64,000 nucleotides of DNA from Listeria monocytogenes (GCF_041765605.1 NZ_CP168900.1:1256001-1320000), one strand, 5' to 3'. Shown: positions 33,540 to 43,360, numbered from the stretch's first letter. Made by a program: numbers and translations. The notes: a model not told the origin generated them from the sequence alone.

Positions 33540-33677
33540 TTACTTAGCCCAGTGTACGAATTCATTTTTTAGTGGCATATAAGTGGCAGTTTTTTTCTTA
33601 TAGATTTGGTAAGCAAGTATAAATCCGAGAAACGCAGGAACGATAATTGCAAAAATAGTTAAAATAACTTTAGTCAT
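33540..33677 (-). CDS. 45-residue membrane miniprotein
   Basis: An ATG start behind GAGGAGGTA encodes MTKVILTIFAIIVPAFLGFI then LAYQIYKKKTATYMPLKNEF, VHWAK: a single membrane segment (about residues 4-23) with a basic, presumably cytoplasmic tail. It is upstream of a second miniprotein gene with equally strong signal. No family was recognised. Confidence 0.6.
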   Translation of the reverse strand: MTKVILTIFAIIVPAFLGFILAYQIYKKKTATYMPLKNEFVHWAK

Positions 33678-33827
33678 AGAAAATACCTCCTCTTAAATCA
33701 AAACACAAATTCAAATCTTACTACTAATAGTGTACCAAATTTCACGTGATTTTGGTAATAAAGCGGGCTAACAAATTTCGGTTACAATTACGGGCAAATG
33801 TGCTACAATAGCCTTGGGTGAGTAAAT

Positions 33828-34541
33828 TTGAATAAGAAAAATAAGTTTTTCGACATATATTTAGAATTAGAGCAAGATATTACATCTGGCGTTTATCCAG
33901 CAGGCACACTACTTCCAAGTGAAAATGTCCTGGCTAAGCGTTTTTCGGTATCTCGTGAGACCATTAGAAAAGCACTTGTATTATTGCTTGAAAACGGCTG
34001 TATTCAAAAGCTCCAAGGAAAAGGCTCCATTGTTATTGACCGGGAACGTTATTCTTTTCCAGTCTCTGGATTAACTAGCTTTAAAGAATTACAAAAATCC
34101 GAACACATGAATGCTACTACGGAAGTCATCCGGAATGAAGAGACAACTTTACCGGATCGAATTGCTGATTTTGCCGGTCTCCCGCATGGTTCAACCTGTT
34201 TAGCTATTCTTAGAGTGCGTTATTTAGAAGGAGAAGCAACTATTTTAGATTACGACTATTTATTAGACAAAACCGAGCCGATTGCGGACGAGATTTTAGA
34301 AGACTCCTTGTATCAATACTTAGAAAATGAAAAAGGCTATGAAATCAGTTATGCTCAAAAAGAAATAACCGTTGAGCCACTGAATGCCGAAGATAAAAAA
34401 TACTTAGCCTTACATGGTGATACGCATGTGGTTGTCGTGAAAAGTACCGTGTTTTTAAAAGATACAACACTTTTTCAGTATACTGAATCGCGTCACCGGT
34501 TGGATAAATTCCGTTTTATTGATTTTGCTAGAAGACGCTAA
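33828..34541 (+). CDS. treR: Trehalose operon repressor TreR (GntR family)
   Basis: A protein of 237 residues from TTG with GGGTGAG upstream. The N-terminal winged helix (YPAGTLLPSENVLAKRFSVS then RETIRKAL, about residues 20-48) is of GntR/HutC type and the C-terminal part is a UTRA effector domain (RLDKFRFIDFARRR end). Length and C-terminus match Bacillus TreR, which releases DNA on binding trehalose-6-phosphate. It converges with treC, sharing a terminator; its operator lies before treB. Confidence 0.87.
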   Translation: MNKKNKFFDIYLELEQDITSGVYPAGTLLPSENVLAKRFSVSRETIRKALVLLLENGCIQKLQGKGSIVIDRERYSFPVSGLTSFKELQKSEHMNATTEVIRNEETTLPDRIADFAGLPHGSTCLAILRVRYLEGEATILDYDYLLDKTEPIADEILEDSLYQYLENEKGYEISYAQKEITVEPLNAEDKKYLALHGDTHVVVVKSTVFLKDTTLFQYTESRHRLDKFRFIDFARRR

Positions 34542-34574
34542 AAAGCCTGAGAAACGAATCTCAGGCTTTTTTTA
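34541..34574. terminator. Shared terminator of treR and treC
   Basis: AAAGCCTGAGA/TCTCAGGCTTT with a short loop and T-runs on both strands sits between the two converging stops and overlaps the treC stop. Confidence 0.9.
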
Positions 34575-36218
34575 TTGTATTAATGTTAATGTTTCATATG
34601 GCGCTAATTCCAGTTCAGAACTGATTCTCTGGCGCTCATAATTAGAAAGAAGTACTTCAGCATTTAAAAACTCAGTTGGCAGTTGAATTTTTTTCTTCTC
34701 GGAACCAAAATGATGAATGGAAAGAAGGGAAGTAGTTTCGTTTGAACGCTTGTAGGCGATAATAGAATCTTCTTCCGTCAAACATGGTGTGTAATCACCC
34801 GTTTGAATGACAGGATGCTCTTTCCGGAGTGCGATTAGTTTTTGGTAAAAATAGAAAATGCTCGCTTTATTAGATAAAGCAGTTTGAACATTTATTTCCT
34901 TTGCATTATCAGCCACTTTTAGCCAAGGGGTACCAGTTGTAAAACCGGCATTTTGCGAATCGTCCCATTGCATAGGAGTCCGGCTGTTATCGCGCGAACG
35001 TTCTTTAATAATCTCCATTACTTCCTGTTCACTAAGTCCGTTTTTTTGTAAAATATCAAAATGGTTGAGCGTTTCCACATCCACATAATCATCAATGGTA
35101 GGGAATTTTGGATTCATCATACCAATTTCTTCTCCCATATAAACAAACGGTGTACCTCGCATAAAATGAATCGTTGCGCCAAGTAGGGTCGCAGAATGAT
35201 AATAATGTTCCGGCTTGTCGGAAGCAAAGCGACCAAGGGCTCGAGGTTGGTCATGGTTGTTCCAGAAAAGCGCATCCCAACCATTTTCATCTGACATCGC
35301 AACTTGCCACGTATGGAAAATAGATTTCAAGTTCTCGAAATTCACATCCGCTAAACGCCATTTTTCTCCATCAGGATAGTCTACTTTCAAATGATGGAAA
35401 TGAAAAACCATCGATAATTCTTTTTCGTCTGGATTACTATAACGAATGCAGTTATCAATATCCGTAGATGACATTTCTCCAACTGTTACAATAGGTTTAT
35501 CGCCAAAAGTTCGTTCATGTAGTTCTTTTAAATAAGCATGAATTCCTGGTCCATCTGTATAAAAACGACGGCCATCACCCTCAAAATCATCTTCTAAAAA
35601 CTTAGGTTTGGCAATCACATTTAATACATCTAAACGAAAACCTTCCACGCCTTTATCAATCCAAAAATTCACGACATCAAAGAGTGCCTCGCGTACATTC
35701 GGATTGGCCCAGTCTAAATCAGCTTGAGTAACATCGTATAAATGCAAATAGTACTCAGAGGAGTCAGGCAATTTTTCCCAAGCATTACCGCCGAATTTGG
35801 AAACCCAATTTGTTGGAGGGGAACCATCGGCTTTTGCTGGGCGGAAATAGTAAAAATCACGATAGAATGGATCACCAGCAAGCGCTTTTTTAAACCAAGG
35901 ATGCTCTGTTGAAGTATGATTTAATACTAAGTCAATCATAATCCCAATATTTCTTTTTTTCGCTTCCTTGATAAGCGTTGTCACATCGTCCATCGTACCA
36001 AATAAAGGATCAACCGCGGTATAGTCAGCGATATCATAGCCGTTATCATTTTGCGGAGAAGGATAAAATGGATTCAGCCAAATCATCTCAATTCCGAGTT
36101 TTTGTAAATAATCAAGCTTGGCGGTGATACCGGGAATATCCCCAGTACCATCGCCAGTCGTATCATAAAAGGATTTCGGATACACTTGATAAATTGTTTT
36201 TTGAGCAAACTTTGTCAT
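34572..36218 (-). CDS. treC: Trehalose-6-phosphate hydrolase (phospho-alpha-1,1-glucosidase)
   Basis: About 548 residues from ATG at 36218 (GTGAGG upstream serves as the ribosome site; a GTG start 15 bases earlier overlaps it). GH13 enzyme: DLVLNHTS region, nucleophile Asp in GFRLDVLNV, acid/base Glu in VGEMSST, and NNHDQPR third Asp. It splits trehalose-6-phosphate to glucose and glucose-6-phosphate in the cytoplasm. It lies 18 bases downstream of treB and is cotranscribed with it. Confidence 0.9.
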   Translation of the reverse strand: MTKFAQKTIYQVYPKSFYDTTGDGTGDIPGITAKLDYLQKLGIEMIWLNPFYPSPQNDNGYDIADYTAVDPLFGTMDDVTTLIKEAKKRNIGIMIDLVLNHTSTEHPWFKKALAGDPFYRDFYYFRPAKADGSPPTNWVSKFGGNAWEKLPDSSEYYLHLYDVTQADLDWANPNVREALFDVVNFWIDKGVEGFRLDVLNVIAKPKFLEDDFEGDGRRFYTDGPGIHAYLKELHERTFGDKPIVTVGEMSSTDIDNCIRYSNPDEKELSMVFHFHHLKVDYPDGEKWRLADVNFENLKSIFHTWQVAMSDENGWDALFWNNHDQPRALGRFASDKPEHYYHSATLLGATIHFMRGTPFVYMGEEIGMMNPKFPTIDDYVDVETLNHFDILQKNGLSEQEVMEIIKERSRDNSRTPMQWDDSQNAGFTTGTPWLKVADNAKEINVQTALSNKASIFYFYQKLIALRKEHPVIQTGDYTPCLTEEDSIIAYKRSNETTSLLSIHHFGSEKKKIQLPTEFLNAEVLLSNYERQRISSELELAPYETLTLIQ

Positions 36219-36236
36219 AAAGGGAAGCCTCACTTT

Positions 36237-37721
36237 TTAGTTGGTTGTTTTTGCAGATTCACGATACTCCTTTTTACCAAACGTACGAATTGGTGCAGTA
36301 TCTACTTTGTTTAAAATATTATATTTGCGGAATAATACAGTTAGAATGAAAGGAACAACAATCGTTATTAACATACATACTGCAAAAACTGCGTAATATT
36401 TAGGGTTAATAGACAAGATTCCAGGTAGTCCTCCGACACCAATCGAGTTAGCCATGACACCACTAGACACAGAAACCACAGCCGCAATTGCGGAACCAAT
36501 CATAGCAGCTACGAATGGATATAAGTACTTCAAGTTAATACCAAACATCGCAGGTTCTGTTACACCCAGATAACAGGAAATAGTTGCTGGAATTGAAACT
36601 TGTTCTTCTTTTTCATTGCCACGATGTAAGAAAATAATTGCTAGAACAGCGGACCCTTGGGCGATGTTAGAAAGTGCAATCATCGGCCAGAGATTCGTTC
36701 CACCAAATTGACTCATTAATTGTAAATCAATAGCATTGGTCATATGATGGAGTCCCGTGACAACGAGCGGGGCATATAGGAAGCCAAATAGTGCGGCGAA
36801 TAACCAACTTAGTCCACCAGTCAAGCCAGCATAAACGACGTTCGAAATCGCGTCGCCAATTTTCCAACCAATTGGTCCAAGAATAACATGAGCTGCTAGA
36901 ACAGTAGGTACGAGAGCAAAGAATGGAACAAAAATCATCGAAATGGCATTTGGAATAAATTTACGTAACCAGATTTCGAGATAGGCTAGTAAGAATCCAG
37001 CCATAATGGCAGGAATAACTTGCGCTTGATACCCAATCATCTGTACTTGAGCAAAGCCAAAGTCCCAAACTGGAATATCGCCTGCTTTTGTTTCAACAAC
37101 GCTATAAGCATTTAGTAATTGCGGGGAAACAAGCGTTAAACCAAGGACAATCCCAAGAATTTGTGTGGTTCCCATTTTTTTCGCGATGGACCATGTAATC
37201 CCAACAGGTAAGAAATGGAATACAGCTTCACCAATTAGCCATAAGAAACTATAAACACCAGCCCAAAATGGATAAACATCCACAATCGTTTTCGTGCCGT
37301 CTTCTAAAAACTTAATATCTCCAATTACGTTACGGAAACCAAGAATAAGACCACCAACAACAATTGCTGGAATTAATGGAGTGAATATTTCAGCTAAACC
37401 AGCAAGTAAACGCTGAAGAATACTCATATTTTTCTTCGCATCTACTTTGGCATCTTCTTTATTAACACCTTCCACACCACTAATTTTTGAAAATTCATTA
37501 TAAAAAATAGCTACATCATTACCTATAATTACTTGAAATTGACCAGCTTGTGTAAATGTCCCTTTTACTGCTGGAATGTCTTCGATGGCTTCCACATCGG
37601 CATTATCTGGATTTTGCAAAACAAAACGCATTCTTGTAGCACAATGTGTGACAGATGAAATATTTTCTTTGCCACCAATTAACTCTAAAAGAGCGCTTGC
37701 ATCTTTTGTATAGTCAACCAT
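36237..37721 (-). CDS. treB: Trehalose-specific PTS transporter EIIBC
   Basis: A protein of 494 residues from ATG at 37721 with AAAGGAGG upstream; the frame continues 58 codons further but crosses the promoter, operator and part of the opposite gene. EIIB: MVDYTKDASALLELIGGKEN..., phosphorylation Cys in THCATRMRF (residue about 27). EIIC: eight or more membrane segments with GLHHMTNAID and GVTEPAMFGINLKY. It has no EIIA domain, so a shared EIIA is needed. It imports and phosphorylates trehalose. Confidence 0.9.
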   Translation of the reverse strand: MVDYTKDASALLELIGGKENISSVTHCATRMRFVLQNPDNADVEAIEDIPAVKGTFTQAGQFQVIIGNDVAIFYNEFSKISGVEGVNKEDAKVDAKKNMSILQRLLAGLAEIFTPLIPAIVVGGLILGFRNVIGDIKFLEDGTKTIVDVYPFWAGVYSFLWLIGEAVFHFLPVGITWSIAKKMGTTQILGIVLGLTLVSPQLLNAYSVVETKAGDIPVWDFGFAQVQMIGYQAQVIPAIMAGFLLAYLEIWLRKFIPNAISMIFVPFFALVPTVLAAHVILGPIGWKIGDAISNVVYAGLTGGLSWLFAALFGFLYAPLVVTGLHHMTNAIDLQLMSQFGGTNLWPMIALSNIAQGSAVLAIIFLHRGNEKEEQVSIPATISCYLGVTEPAMFGINLKYLYPFVAAMIGSAIAAVVSVSSGVMANSIGVGGLPGILSINPKYYAVFAVCMLITIVVPFILTVLFRKYNILNKVDTAPIRTFGKKEYRESAKTTN

Positions 37722-37739
37722 AAAACTTCCTCCTTTTTT

Positions 37740-37757
37740 AACTTGTATATACAAGTT
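37740..37757. promoter_or_regulatory. TreR operator
   Basis: AACTTGTATATACAAGTT is a perfect 18-bp palindrome just downstream of the treB -10 box and close to the Bacillus TreR site built on TTGTATATACAA. Confidence 0.85.
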
Positions 37758-37767
37758 GTTCGCCATT

Positions 37768-37799
37768 ACTATACTATAAATAATTTGAAAGCGCAACCA
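37768..37799 (-). promoter_or_regulatory. treB promoter with CcpA cre site
   Basis: On the minus strand TTGCGC (37791-37796), 17 bases and TATAGT (37768-37773) form the promoter. TTGAAAGCGCAACCA (37785-37799, read on the plus strand) fits the cre consensus WTGNAANCGNWNNCW at every position and covers the -35 box, implying CcpA-mediated catabolite repression together with TreR control. Confidence 0.75.
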
Positions 37800-37838
37800 C
37801 TTTATTTGTGCTAAAATAAAAAAGAAGGAGAGGTGGCC

Positions 37839-38300
37839 ATGAAACACGTTAGAACTGCAGCAATTATTATGCATCAAAACAAAATTTTGCTCCACTCAAA
37901 CCAAGAAGAAGATTACTGGACACTTCCGGGCGGTGCAGTGGAAAAAGAATCAACAAAAGAAGGATTAAAACGTGAAATGAAAGAAGAACTCGGGGAAGAT
38001 GTGGCTATTTTAGAATTGAGCATTATTGCGGAAAATCGCTTTTTATATCGCGGCGAAGAAATAGATAGTATTGAGTTTTATTATGCTGTTAAACTGTTAC
38101 CAGAGAGCAGTTTACTTAATCAACCTACATTTACAAAAATAGAAGAATTTGGTCAATACGGGGAAGAGGCATACAAACTGCATTTTAAATGGTTCGATAT
38201 AGACAAGTTGAAAAATATCACCATTTTACCAACATTTCTTGAAACGGAGCTAGCAAATCTTTCGAGAAAAAATATTCTACATTTGGAACAGACAACATAA
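37839..38300 (+). CDS. Nudix hydrolase
   Basis: A protein of 153 residues from ATG at 37839 with GGAGAGG upstream; a GTG two codons earlier lies in that site. The Nudix box reads GGAVEKESTKEGLKREMKEE then LGE. The following half is beta-rich with a FYYAVKLLPESSL segment. The substrate is unknown. It is divergent from treB and ends at a convergent terminator. Confidence 0.82.
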   Translation: MKHVRTAAIIMHQNKILLHSNQEEDYWTLPGGAVEKESTKEGLKREMKEELGEDVAILELSIIAENRFLYRGEEIDSIEFYYAVKLLPESSLLNQPTFTKIEEFGQYGEEAYKLHFKWFDIDKLKNITILPTFLETELANLSRKNILHLEQTT

Positions 38301-38337
38301 AAAATCCCACGAAATTTTTACGTTTCGCGGGATTTTA
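38300..38337. terminator. Convergent terminator after the Nudix gene
   Basis: AAAATCCCACGAAA/TTTCGCGGGATTTT (one mismatch) forms a 14-base stem between converging genes. Confidence 0.8.
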
Positions 38338-38338
38338 T

Positions 38339-38803
38339 TTAATTAGTTAAAGATACTAAGGTAATCTCTTTTTTACTGATATCTAAGAATGGTAATTTAA
38401 CCCGTGTATCTAAACAATAAGCGTTGTAGAGTAACGGTTTTAATGTTGTAGTAGAACTTTCTACTTGGCGAACAAAATTGCCAATTTCTTGATACAATAT
38501 TTCAATGTTTTTTAAACTACCAATTTTGGAATCGATACGATTTTCACTTACGTTTACATTAGAGTTCGTAACTTTTTCGTTAAATTCATCATTGATAGCA
38601 TCTTTCGTACGTTCGATACGCGTGAACCGAGTATCTTCCCAATCAATTTCGATGATATGGCAATCGTCCAGTTGAAGAAAATCACCAGTCCAAAGTTTGC
38701 CGTCGATTTCTACAATCATTCTCGTATCAGGAAAAACCTCTTTGTTACGGTATTTTTTGAGTAAATAATCATACATTTGTAATTGCGCTAAACAGTTATC
38801 CAT
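38339..38803 (-). CDS. Protein of unknown function
   Basis: About 154 residues from ATG at 38803, nine bases from AAGGAG; the ATG at 38812 abuts that site. No membrane segment or known domain. Residues 20-60 form a beta-rich part (DTRMIVEIDGKLWTGDFLQL), the middle is polar and helical. It is monocistronic between a terminator and an independent promoter region. Confidence 0.6.
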   Translation of the reverse strand: MDNCLAQLQMYDYLLKKYRNKEVFPDTRMIVEIDGKLWTGDFLQLDDCHIIEIDWEDTRFTRIERTKDAINDEFNEKVTNSNVNVSENRIDSKIGSLKNIEILYQEIGNFVRQVESSTTTLKPLLYNAYCLDTRVKLPFLDISKKEITLVSLTN

Positions 38804-38991
38804 GTGTGTCATCTCCTTATGGGACTATTATAACATATTGTGATTATGTGAACAATCTTCAAAATAGAAATGAACAGTTGGAACTGTAACTTTTTAACTA
38901 GTTATACAAAAGTCCTAAAAAAAGCCTGTGAAAGAGTGAAAACAACTATCAGGTGGTATACTAATAATAAGATGAAATGGGAGGGAGACAG

Positions 38992-39906
38992 ATGTACAAA
39001 CAAATGAAATTAAAAGCTACAGATGGACTCGATTTGCATTTACATATTTGGGATGAGGTGGAAAATCCAGTTGGTGTAGTTCAAATTGTTCATGGGATGG
39101 CAGAACACGGGGCAAGATATGGCTTGTTTGCGGAACGTTTGAATCAGGCTGGATATATTGTCGTAGCCGATGATCATCGTGGCTTTGGGAAATCAGCCAT
39201 TGATGAAGCATCTTTAGGTCATTTAGACGGAGAAACAGGCTTTAAAAACATGGTAGAAGATGAAGTGGTGGTACGAACTTATTTAAAAGAAACGTATCCC
39301 GGTTTACCATACTTTATTTTTGCGCATAGTATGGGAAGTTTTATTATACGAACCTTTATGGCGAAATATCAAGTTGATGGAGTAATTCTCAGCGGTAGCG
39401 GACTTCAACCGATAGCTCTTCTAAAAATGGGTCAAATGATTACAAAACAAAGAGTGAAAAAAGATGAAAGAAAAAGAAGTGGTCTTCTAAATAAATTGGC
39501 CTTTTGGGGTTATAATAAACCATTTAATGAAAATCATCGTTTTAGTTGGCTTTCGCGGGATGTGGCTATTTATGAAGCCTATGAACAAGATCCGTTTTGC
39601 GGTCCAGTAGTTGGAACAAGTGGTTTTTTCCATAATCTTTTTGAAGCCGTAAAGGTGAGTCAACAAAAAGAAACGTTGGAAAGTGTGCCAAAGGATTTGC
39701 CTGTGTTGTTGCTTTCTGGAAGTGATGATCCGGTAGGGCATTTCGGAAAAGACACACCTAAAATTGCTTTATCCTTAGAAAAAGCTGGGGTAGAGGATGT
39801 TACTTATAAAATTTATGAAGATGCTCGTCATGAACTGGTGAATGAATTATGTAAAGAAACTGTTTTTCAAGATGTAATTGATTGGTTGGATGAAAAAAGA
39901 AGGTAG
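38992..39906 (+). CDS. Alpha/beta hydrolase, lysophospholipase/monoacylglycerol lipase-like
   Basis: A protein of 304 residues from ATG at 38992 with GGGAGGGAG upstream. VQIVHGMAEHGARYGLFAER supplies the oxyanion region; the nucleophile elbow reads AHSMGS, with Ala in place of the first Gly of GxSxG; SGSDDPVG carries the Asp and DARHELVNE the His. It resembles YtpA/PldB-like enzymes acting on glycerolipids. Cytoplasmic, no signal peptide. Confidence 0.82.
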   Translation: MYKQMKLKATDGLDLHLHIWDEVENPVGVVQIVHGMAEHGARYGLFAERLNQAGYIVVADDHRGFGKSAIDEASLGHLDGETGFKNMVEDEVVVRTYLKETYPGLPYFIFAHSMGSFIIRTFMAKYQVDGVILSGSGLQPIALLKMGQMITKQRVKKDERKRSGLLNKLAFWGYNKPFNENHRFSWLSRDVAIYEAYEQDPFCGPVVGTSGFFHNLFEAVKVSQQKETLESVPKDLPVLLLSGSDDPVGHFGKDTPKIALSLEKAGVEDVTYKIYEDARHELVNELCKETVFQDVIDWLDEKRR

Positions 39907-39932
39907 CCTAAACCATAGGCTACCTTCTTTTT
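39903..39932. terminator. Convergent terminator between the hydrolase gene and proA
   Basis: GGTAGCCTA/TAGGCTACC with a five-base loop and TTCTTTTT, overlapping the ends of both converging genes. Confidence 0.9.
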
Positions 39933-41178
39933 AATTGCGGATTTGACCATCTCCGAAAATAATATATTTAGTGGATGTAAGTTCTGTTAAGCCCATTGGT
40001 CCACGTGCATGAAGTTTTTGAGTACTAATGCCAATTTCAGCGCCAAATCCCATGGCAAAACCATCAGTGAATCGAGTAGAAGCATTGATATAAACGGCTG
40101 CAGCATCCACTTTTTGATGGAATGCTTGACCAGTTGCGTAGTCATTAGAAATAATTGCTTCTGAGTGCTTGGTGCCATATTTATTAATATGTTCAATAGC
40201 CTCTTCAGCGGAATCGACTACTTTAACAGCTAGGATAAAATCTAAAAATTCATCTTCCCAGTCGGACTCTTTCGCTGCTTTTGCCTCTTGTAAAATTTCC
40301 TTCGCACGTTCATCCGCACGTAGTTCGACATCATATTCTTTTAGCGCAGTTTCCATCGCTGGAAGATAATCTTCGGCGACATCTCGATGAATGAGCAAAG
40401 TTTCTGCAGCATTGCATACAGAAGGGCGCGAACACTTAGCATTAACTAAAATATCTATAGCCATTTGTTTCTCTGCCGCTTTATCTACGTAGATATGACA
40501 ATTACCAGTACCTGTTTCGATGACTGGAACAGTTGCATTTTCAAGAACAGTTTGAATTAATCTTGCACCACCACGAGGGATGAGCACATCTAAAAAGCGA
40601 TTTAGCCGCATCATGTCTCGGGCAGTTTCGCGAGAAGTATCTTCAATTAATTGAACACTAGAACGAGGGAAGCCAGATGCCTCAAGAGAATCCTGGATAA
40701 CGGACATTAATGCTTTATTGGAATCAATAGCATCACTACCGCCACGTAAAATTACCGCATTTCCTGTCTTAAAACAAAGAACAGAAGCATCTACAGTGAC
40801 ATTTGGTCTGGATTCATAAATGATACCAATAACGCCAAGCGGAACCCTTGTTTTGCCAATCGTTAACTCGGCTTCATTTTTCCACATATTCGTTACTTCG
40901 CCTATAGGATCCTTTAGCGCGACTACTTGTTTAACCGCTTCGGATATCTCTTTCATTCTATCTTCTGTAAGACGAAGACGATCAATCATTGTTTCTGGCG
41001 TTCCTTTTTTCTGCGCACGAAGGATGTCTTTTTCATTTTCTTTTAAAAGAGTACTCGTATGTGCAAGTAAATCATTACTTAAATTTAACAATGCTGTATT
41101 CTTTTGTTTTGTTGTTGCTTGTGCTAGAAATTGGGCAGCTTCTTTAGCAGCGCTCCCTTTTTTAATGAGTTCGGTCAT
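39931..41178 (-). CDS. proA: Gamma-glutamyl phosphate reductase
   Basis: About 415 residues from ATG at 41178, which has AGGAGGAAT upstream; the frame extends 16 codons further inside proB. The family hallmarks are [15 protein letters not shown], the [10 protein letters not shown] loop, the catalytic Cys in [15 protein letters not shown] and the C-terminal [15 protein letters not shown]. It catalyses the second step of proline synthesis, NADPH-dependent reduction of gamma-glutamyl phosphate. Its start lies inside the end of proB, so the two are translationally coupled. Confidence 0.93.
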   Translation of the reverse strand: MTELIKKGSAAKEAAQFLAQATTKQKNTALLNLSNDLLAHTSTLLKENEKDILRAQKKGTPETMIDRLRLTEDRMKEISEAVKQVVALKDPIGEVTNMWKNEAELTIGKTRVPLGVIGIIYESRPNVTVDASVLCFKTGNAVILRGGSDAIDSNKALMSVIQDSLEASGFPRSSVQLIEDTSRETARDMMRLNRFLDVLIPRGGARLIQTVLENATVPVIETGTGNCHIYVDKAAEKQMAIDILVNAKCSRPSVCNAAETLLIHRDVAEDYLPAMETALKEYDVELRADERAKEILQEAKAAKESDWEDEFLDFILAVKVVDSAEEAIEHINKYGTKHSEAIISNDYATGQAFHQKVDAAAVYINASTRFTDGFAMGFGAEIGISTQKLHARGPMGLTELTSTKYIIFGDGQIRN

Positions 41179-41992
41179 GTGACAATTCCTCCTTTTTACT
41201 AGCGAATAAAGTACCCACTTGTTCACCTTGCATTATATTAAAAATAACTGTAGGATTTTTGCCGTTTGTTAAAATCATTTTTTGGTTGGATTCCATACAA
41301 TAAGAAGCAGCAGAGAGTTTCGTTAACATACCACCAGTTCCAAATTTAGAACCTCGACCACCAGCAAGTGCTTCGATTTCTGGCGTGATTTGATTGATTT
41401 CAGAGAACATAACGGCATCCGGATCAGTGGTTGGATTGCTCCCGTAAAATCCGTCGATATCAGAAAGCATGATGAGTAAATCAGCTTGCACTAGTTTGGC
41501 AACAATGGCAGAAAGAAGATCATTATCTCCGTATTTCGTCACATGTTCCAGTTCTTCTACAGCAACGGTATCATTTTCATTTACAATTGGGATAATACCA
41601 CGGCTTAATAAACTGTCTAAAGTATTCATAACATTTTCGCGGCTAATAGGGAAGTCAGTTACATCACGAGTAAGTAACACTTGTCCAACAACTTGTCCGT
41701 ATTCACCAAAAAACTTACTATAAATATGCATTAGTTCACTTTGACCAACCGACGCGACGGCTTGAAGGTCAGGAATACTTGTAGGTCTTACTGGAAGCTG
41801 TAATTTATGACAACCAACGCCGATTGCCCCAGAAGAAACAAGAATGACTTCTTTTCCTTCGTTACGTAAATCAGATAAAACCATCGCTAATTTCTCAATG
41901 GTACGTAAATTTATATGGCCATTTCCATACATTAATGTACTTGTACCAACCTTAATAACTAATCTCTTGCTATTTTTCAAAGATTCGCGCAT
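41162..41992 (-). CDS. proB: Glutamate 5-kinase, short form without PUA domain
   Basis: A protein of 276 residues: amino-acid-kinase fold with [12 protein letters not shown] at the N-terminus, [18 protein letters not shown] and [12 protein letters not shown]. It phosphorylates glutamate, the first and feedback-controlled step of proline synthesis. Many ProB proteins are about 365 residues with a C-terminal PUA domain; this one ends after the kinase domain. It overlaps proA by 17 bases. Confidence 0.92.
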   Translation of the reverse strand: MRESLKNSKRLVIKVGTSTLMYGNGHINLRTIEKLAMVLSDLRNEGKEVILVSSGAIGVGCHKLQLPVRPTSIPDLQAVASVGQSELMHIYSKFFGEYGQVVGQVLLTRDVTDFPISRENVMNTLDSLLSRGIIPIVNENDTVAVEELEHVTKYGDNDLLSAIVAKLVQADLLIMLSDIDGFYGSNPTTDPDAVMFSEINQITPEIEALAGGRGSKFGTGGMLTKLSAASYCMESNQKMILTNGKNPTVIFNIMQGEQVGTLFASKKEELSHDRTH

Positions 41993-42107
41993 TTCTATGA
42001 CCCCTCTGCTAATTAGATAATACTTCTATTTTACATGAAAATGCAGATATGTCCATATTAGAATCAAGTTTGTCAGCTTTCTGTTTTTAATTTTGGATAT
42101 AAAAATA

Positions 42108-42137
42108 AGCCCTAAGAAATTTTCTTAGGGCTCTTTA
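42108..42137 (-). terminator. Terminator of the PrsW-like gene
   Basis: AGCCCTAAGAAA/TTTTCTTAGGGCT forms a 12-base stem; on the minus strand it is followed by TATTTTTATA. It lies between the PrsW-like stop and the proB promoter region. Confidence 0.75.
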
Positions 42138-42139
42138 GC

Positions 42140-43279
42140 TTATTTAGAAGCTTTGCTCGCGGCCGAAATAACGGAAACTTGTTTCAGACCTTTACTAATA
42201 AGACGCAAGATAACGAACCAAACAATCACAATTAAAACAATTTGTTTAAAGGCAATTGCTGGAAGTGGGTTGAACGGGCAATCCCAAGCAAAATGTAATG
42301 CGATTGGAATAATAAACCATTTCCAGAAAGTTCCTGTGAAAATATGGTGCATGCCAAGTTTTTGGTTGCCTTTCGCGATGACAAGAGCGGCACCAGTGAT
42401 AGCAGCCCATACAACATGACCACCGATAGACTGCCAACCACGGCTAAAGATAACATTAATCATCGTCTCGCCGGCAATATGAATATCTTTGAATAAGAAA
42501 GCAGCATCCACGCTATAGTTAAATGCATAACCAAGTGATTCAAATGCAGCAAATCCAGCACCAACAGCGGCACCAATGAGTAAACCGTTTAAAATGTACT
42601 TCGAGTTTAAGGAACGAATGAAAAGGGCAACAATAATCATTTTCCCAGTTTCTTCAATAAATCCAACTAAAAGGGCATTGAAATAATTTAATTTACCAAC
42701 TGGAATAATCCAGTAAATAACTAGTGTCGCAACAAGTGCAGCCACACCACCGATAAAGAACATCCTCACTACATCAAAAACACTGATGTTTCGCGGTGCA
42801 TTCGTTTCGAAAAAGAATAATAAGACAGAAAACGGAACTGCAAATGAACCAATTACCATAAGTCCAGGTATTGTATTACTGTTATTAAACAAATATGTAC
42901 ATGCTAGAAGTAAGAAATACGTGACGATTAACACTAAGAAAACTCTGGAAAACACCCAGGGATGCGGCCAAGAATGCGGAATATCGCTAGTTGCAGGCGT
43001 TGTATATTTAGTACCCGCAATAAAAACTTTTTCCCCTTCTTCTTTCGAGTGCTTTTTAAAAACAGCCGAGAAAAGGTCGCGTATTTTTAGTTCTGAACTC
43101 CCGTGGTTTCCAGTATGTTGATGCAATTCTGTTTGCTTAAATGCAACCCACTCTGGATGAGGGGATTTTTGGACCAATGTAAGATCATTAATCTCTTTCT
43201 TTCTATAAAGAGCAATCATCTCTACATTTGTAAAAGGTCCAACCTTCTGTTCGTTCTTTTTGAAGTACCATTCTGACAA
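42140..43279 (-). CDS. PrsW-like intramembrane protease with N-terminal GYF-2-like domain
   Basis: A protein of 379 residues. Residues 1-50 (EWYFKKNEQKVGPFTNVEMI then ALYRKKEI) are a GYF-2-like domain, a cytoplasmic peptide-binding module. After a linker, about eight membrane segments carry FIEETGKM (E-E pair), FAAFESLGYAF, HVVWAAITG and HFAWDC, the conserved acidic/His motifs of PrsW-family proteases. Bacillus PrsW cuts anti-sigma factor RsiW in envelope stress; the substrate here is unknown because the domain layout differs. Confidence 0.82.
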   Translation of the reverse strand: MSEWYFKKNEQKVGPFTNVEMIALYRKKEINDLTLVQKSPHPEWVAFKQTELHQHTGNHGSSELKIRDLFSAVFKKHSKEEGEKVFIAGTKYTTPATSDIPHSWPHPWVFSRVFLVLIVTYFLLLACTYLFNNSNTIPGLMVIGSFAVPFSVLLFFFETNAPRNISVFDVVRMFFIGGVAALVATLVIYWIIPVGKLNYFNALLVGFIEETGKMIIVALFIRSLNSKYILNGLLIGAAVGAGFAAFESLGYAFNYSVDAAFLFKDIHIAGETMINVIFSRGWQSIGGHVVWAAITGAALVIAKGNQKLGMHHIFTGTFWKWFIIPIALHFAWDCPFNPLPAIAFKQIVLIVIVWFVILRLISKGLKQVSVISAASKASK

Positions 43280-43360
43280 ATGAAACTCCCCCTTTAGCTT
43301 TTTATTTTGACTCCATTAATTATTCCCAAAAAAGCTAAAAGTTAAACGAGGTGAAGGTGA

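Noticed and set aside
37722-37895. 58-codon N-terminal extension of treB
   Set aside because: It runs through the promoter, cre site, operator and the opposite-strand Nudix start; the ATG at 37721 has a strong ribosome site and matches the EIIB start.
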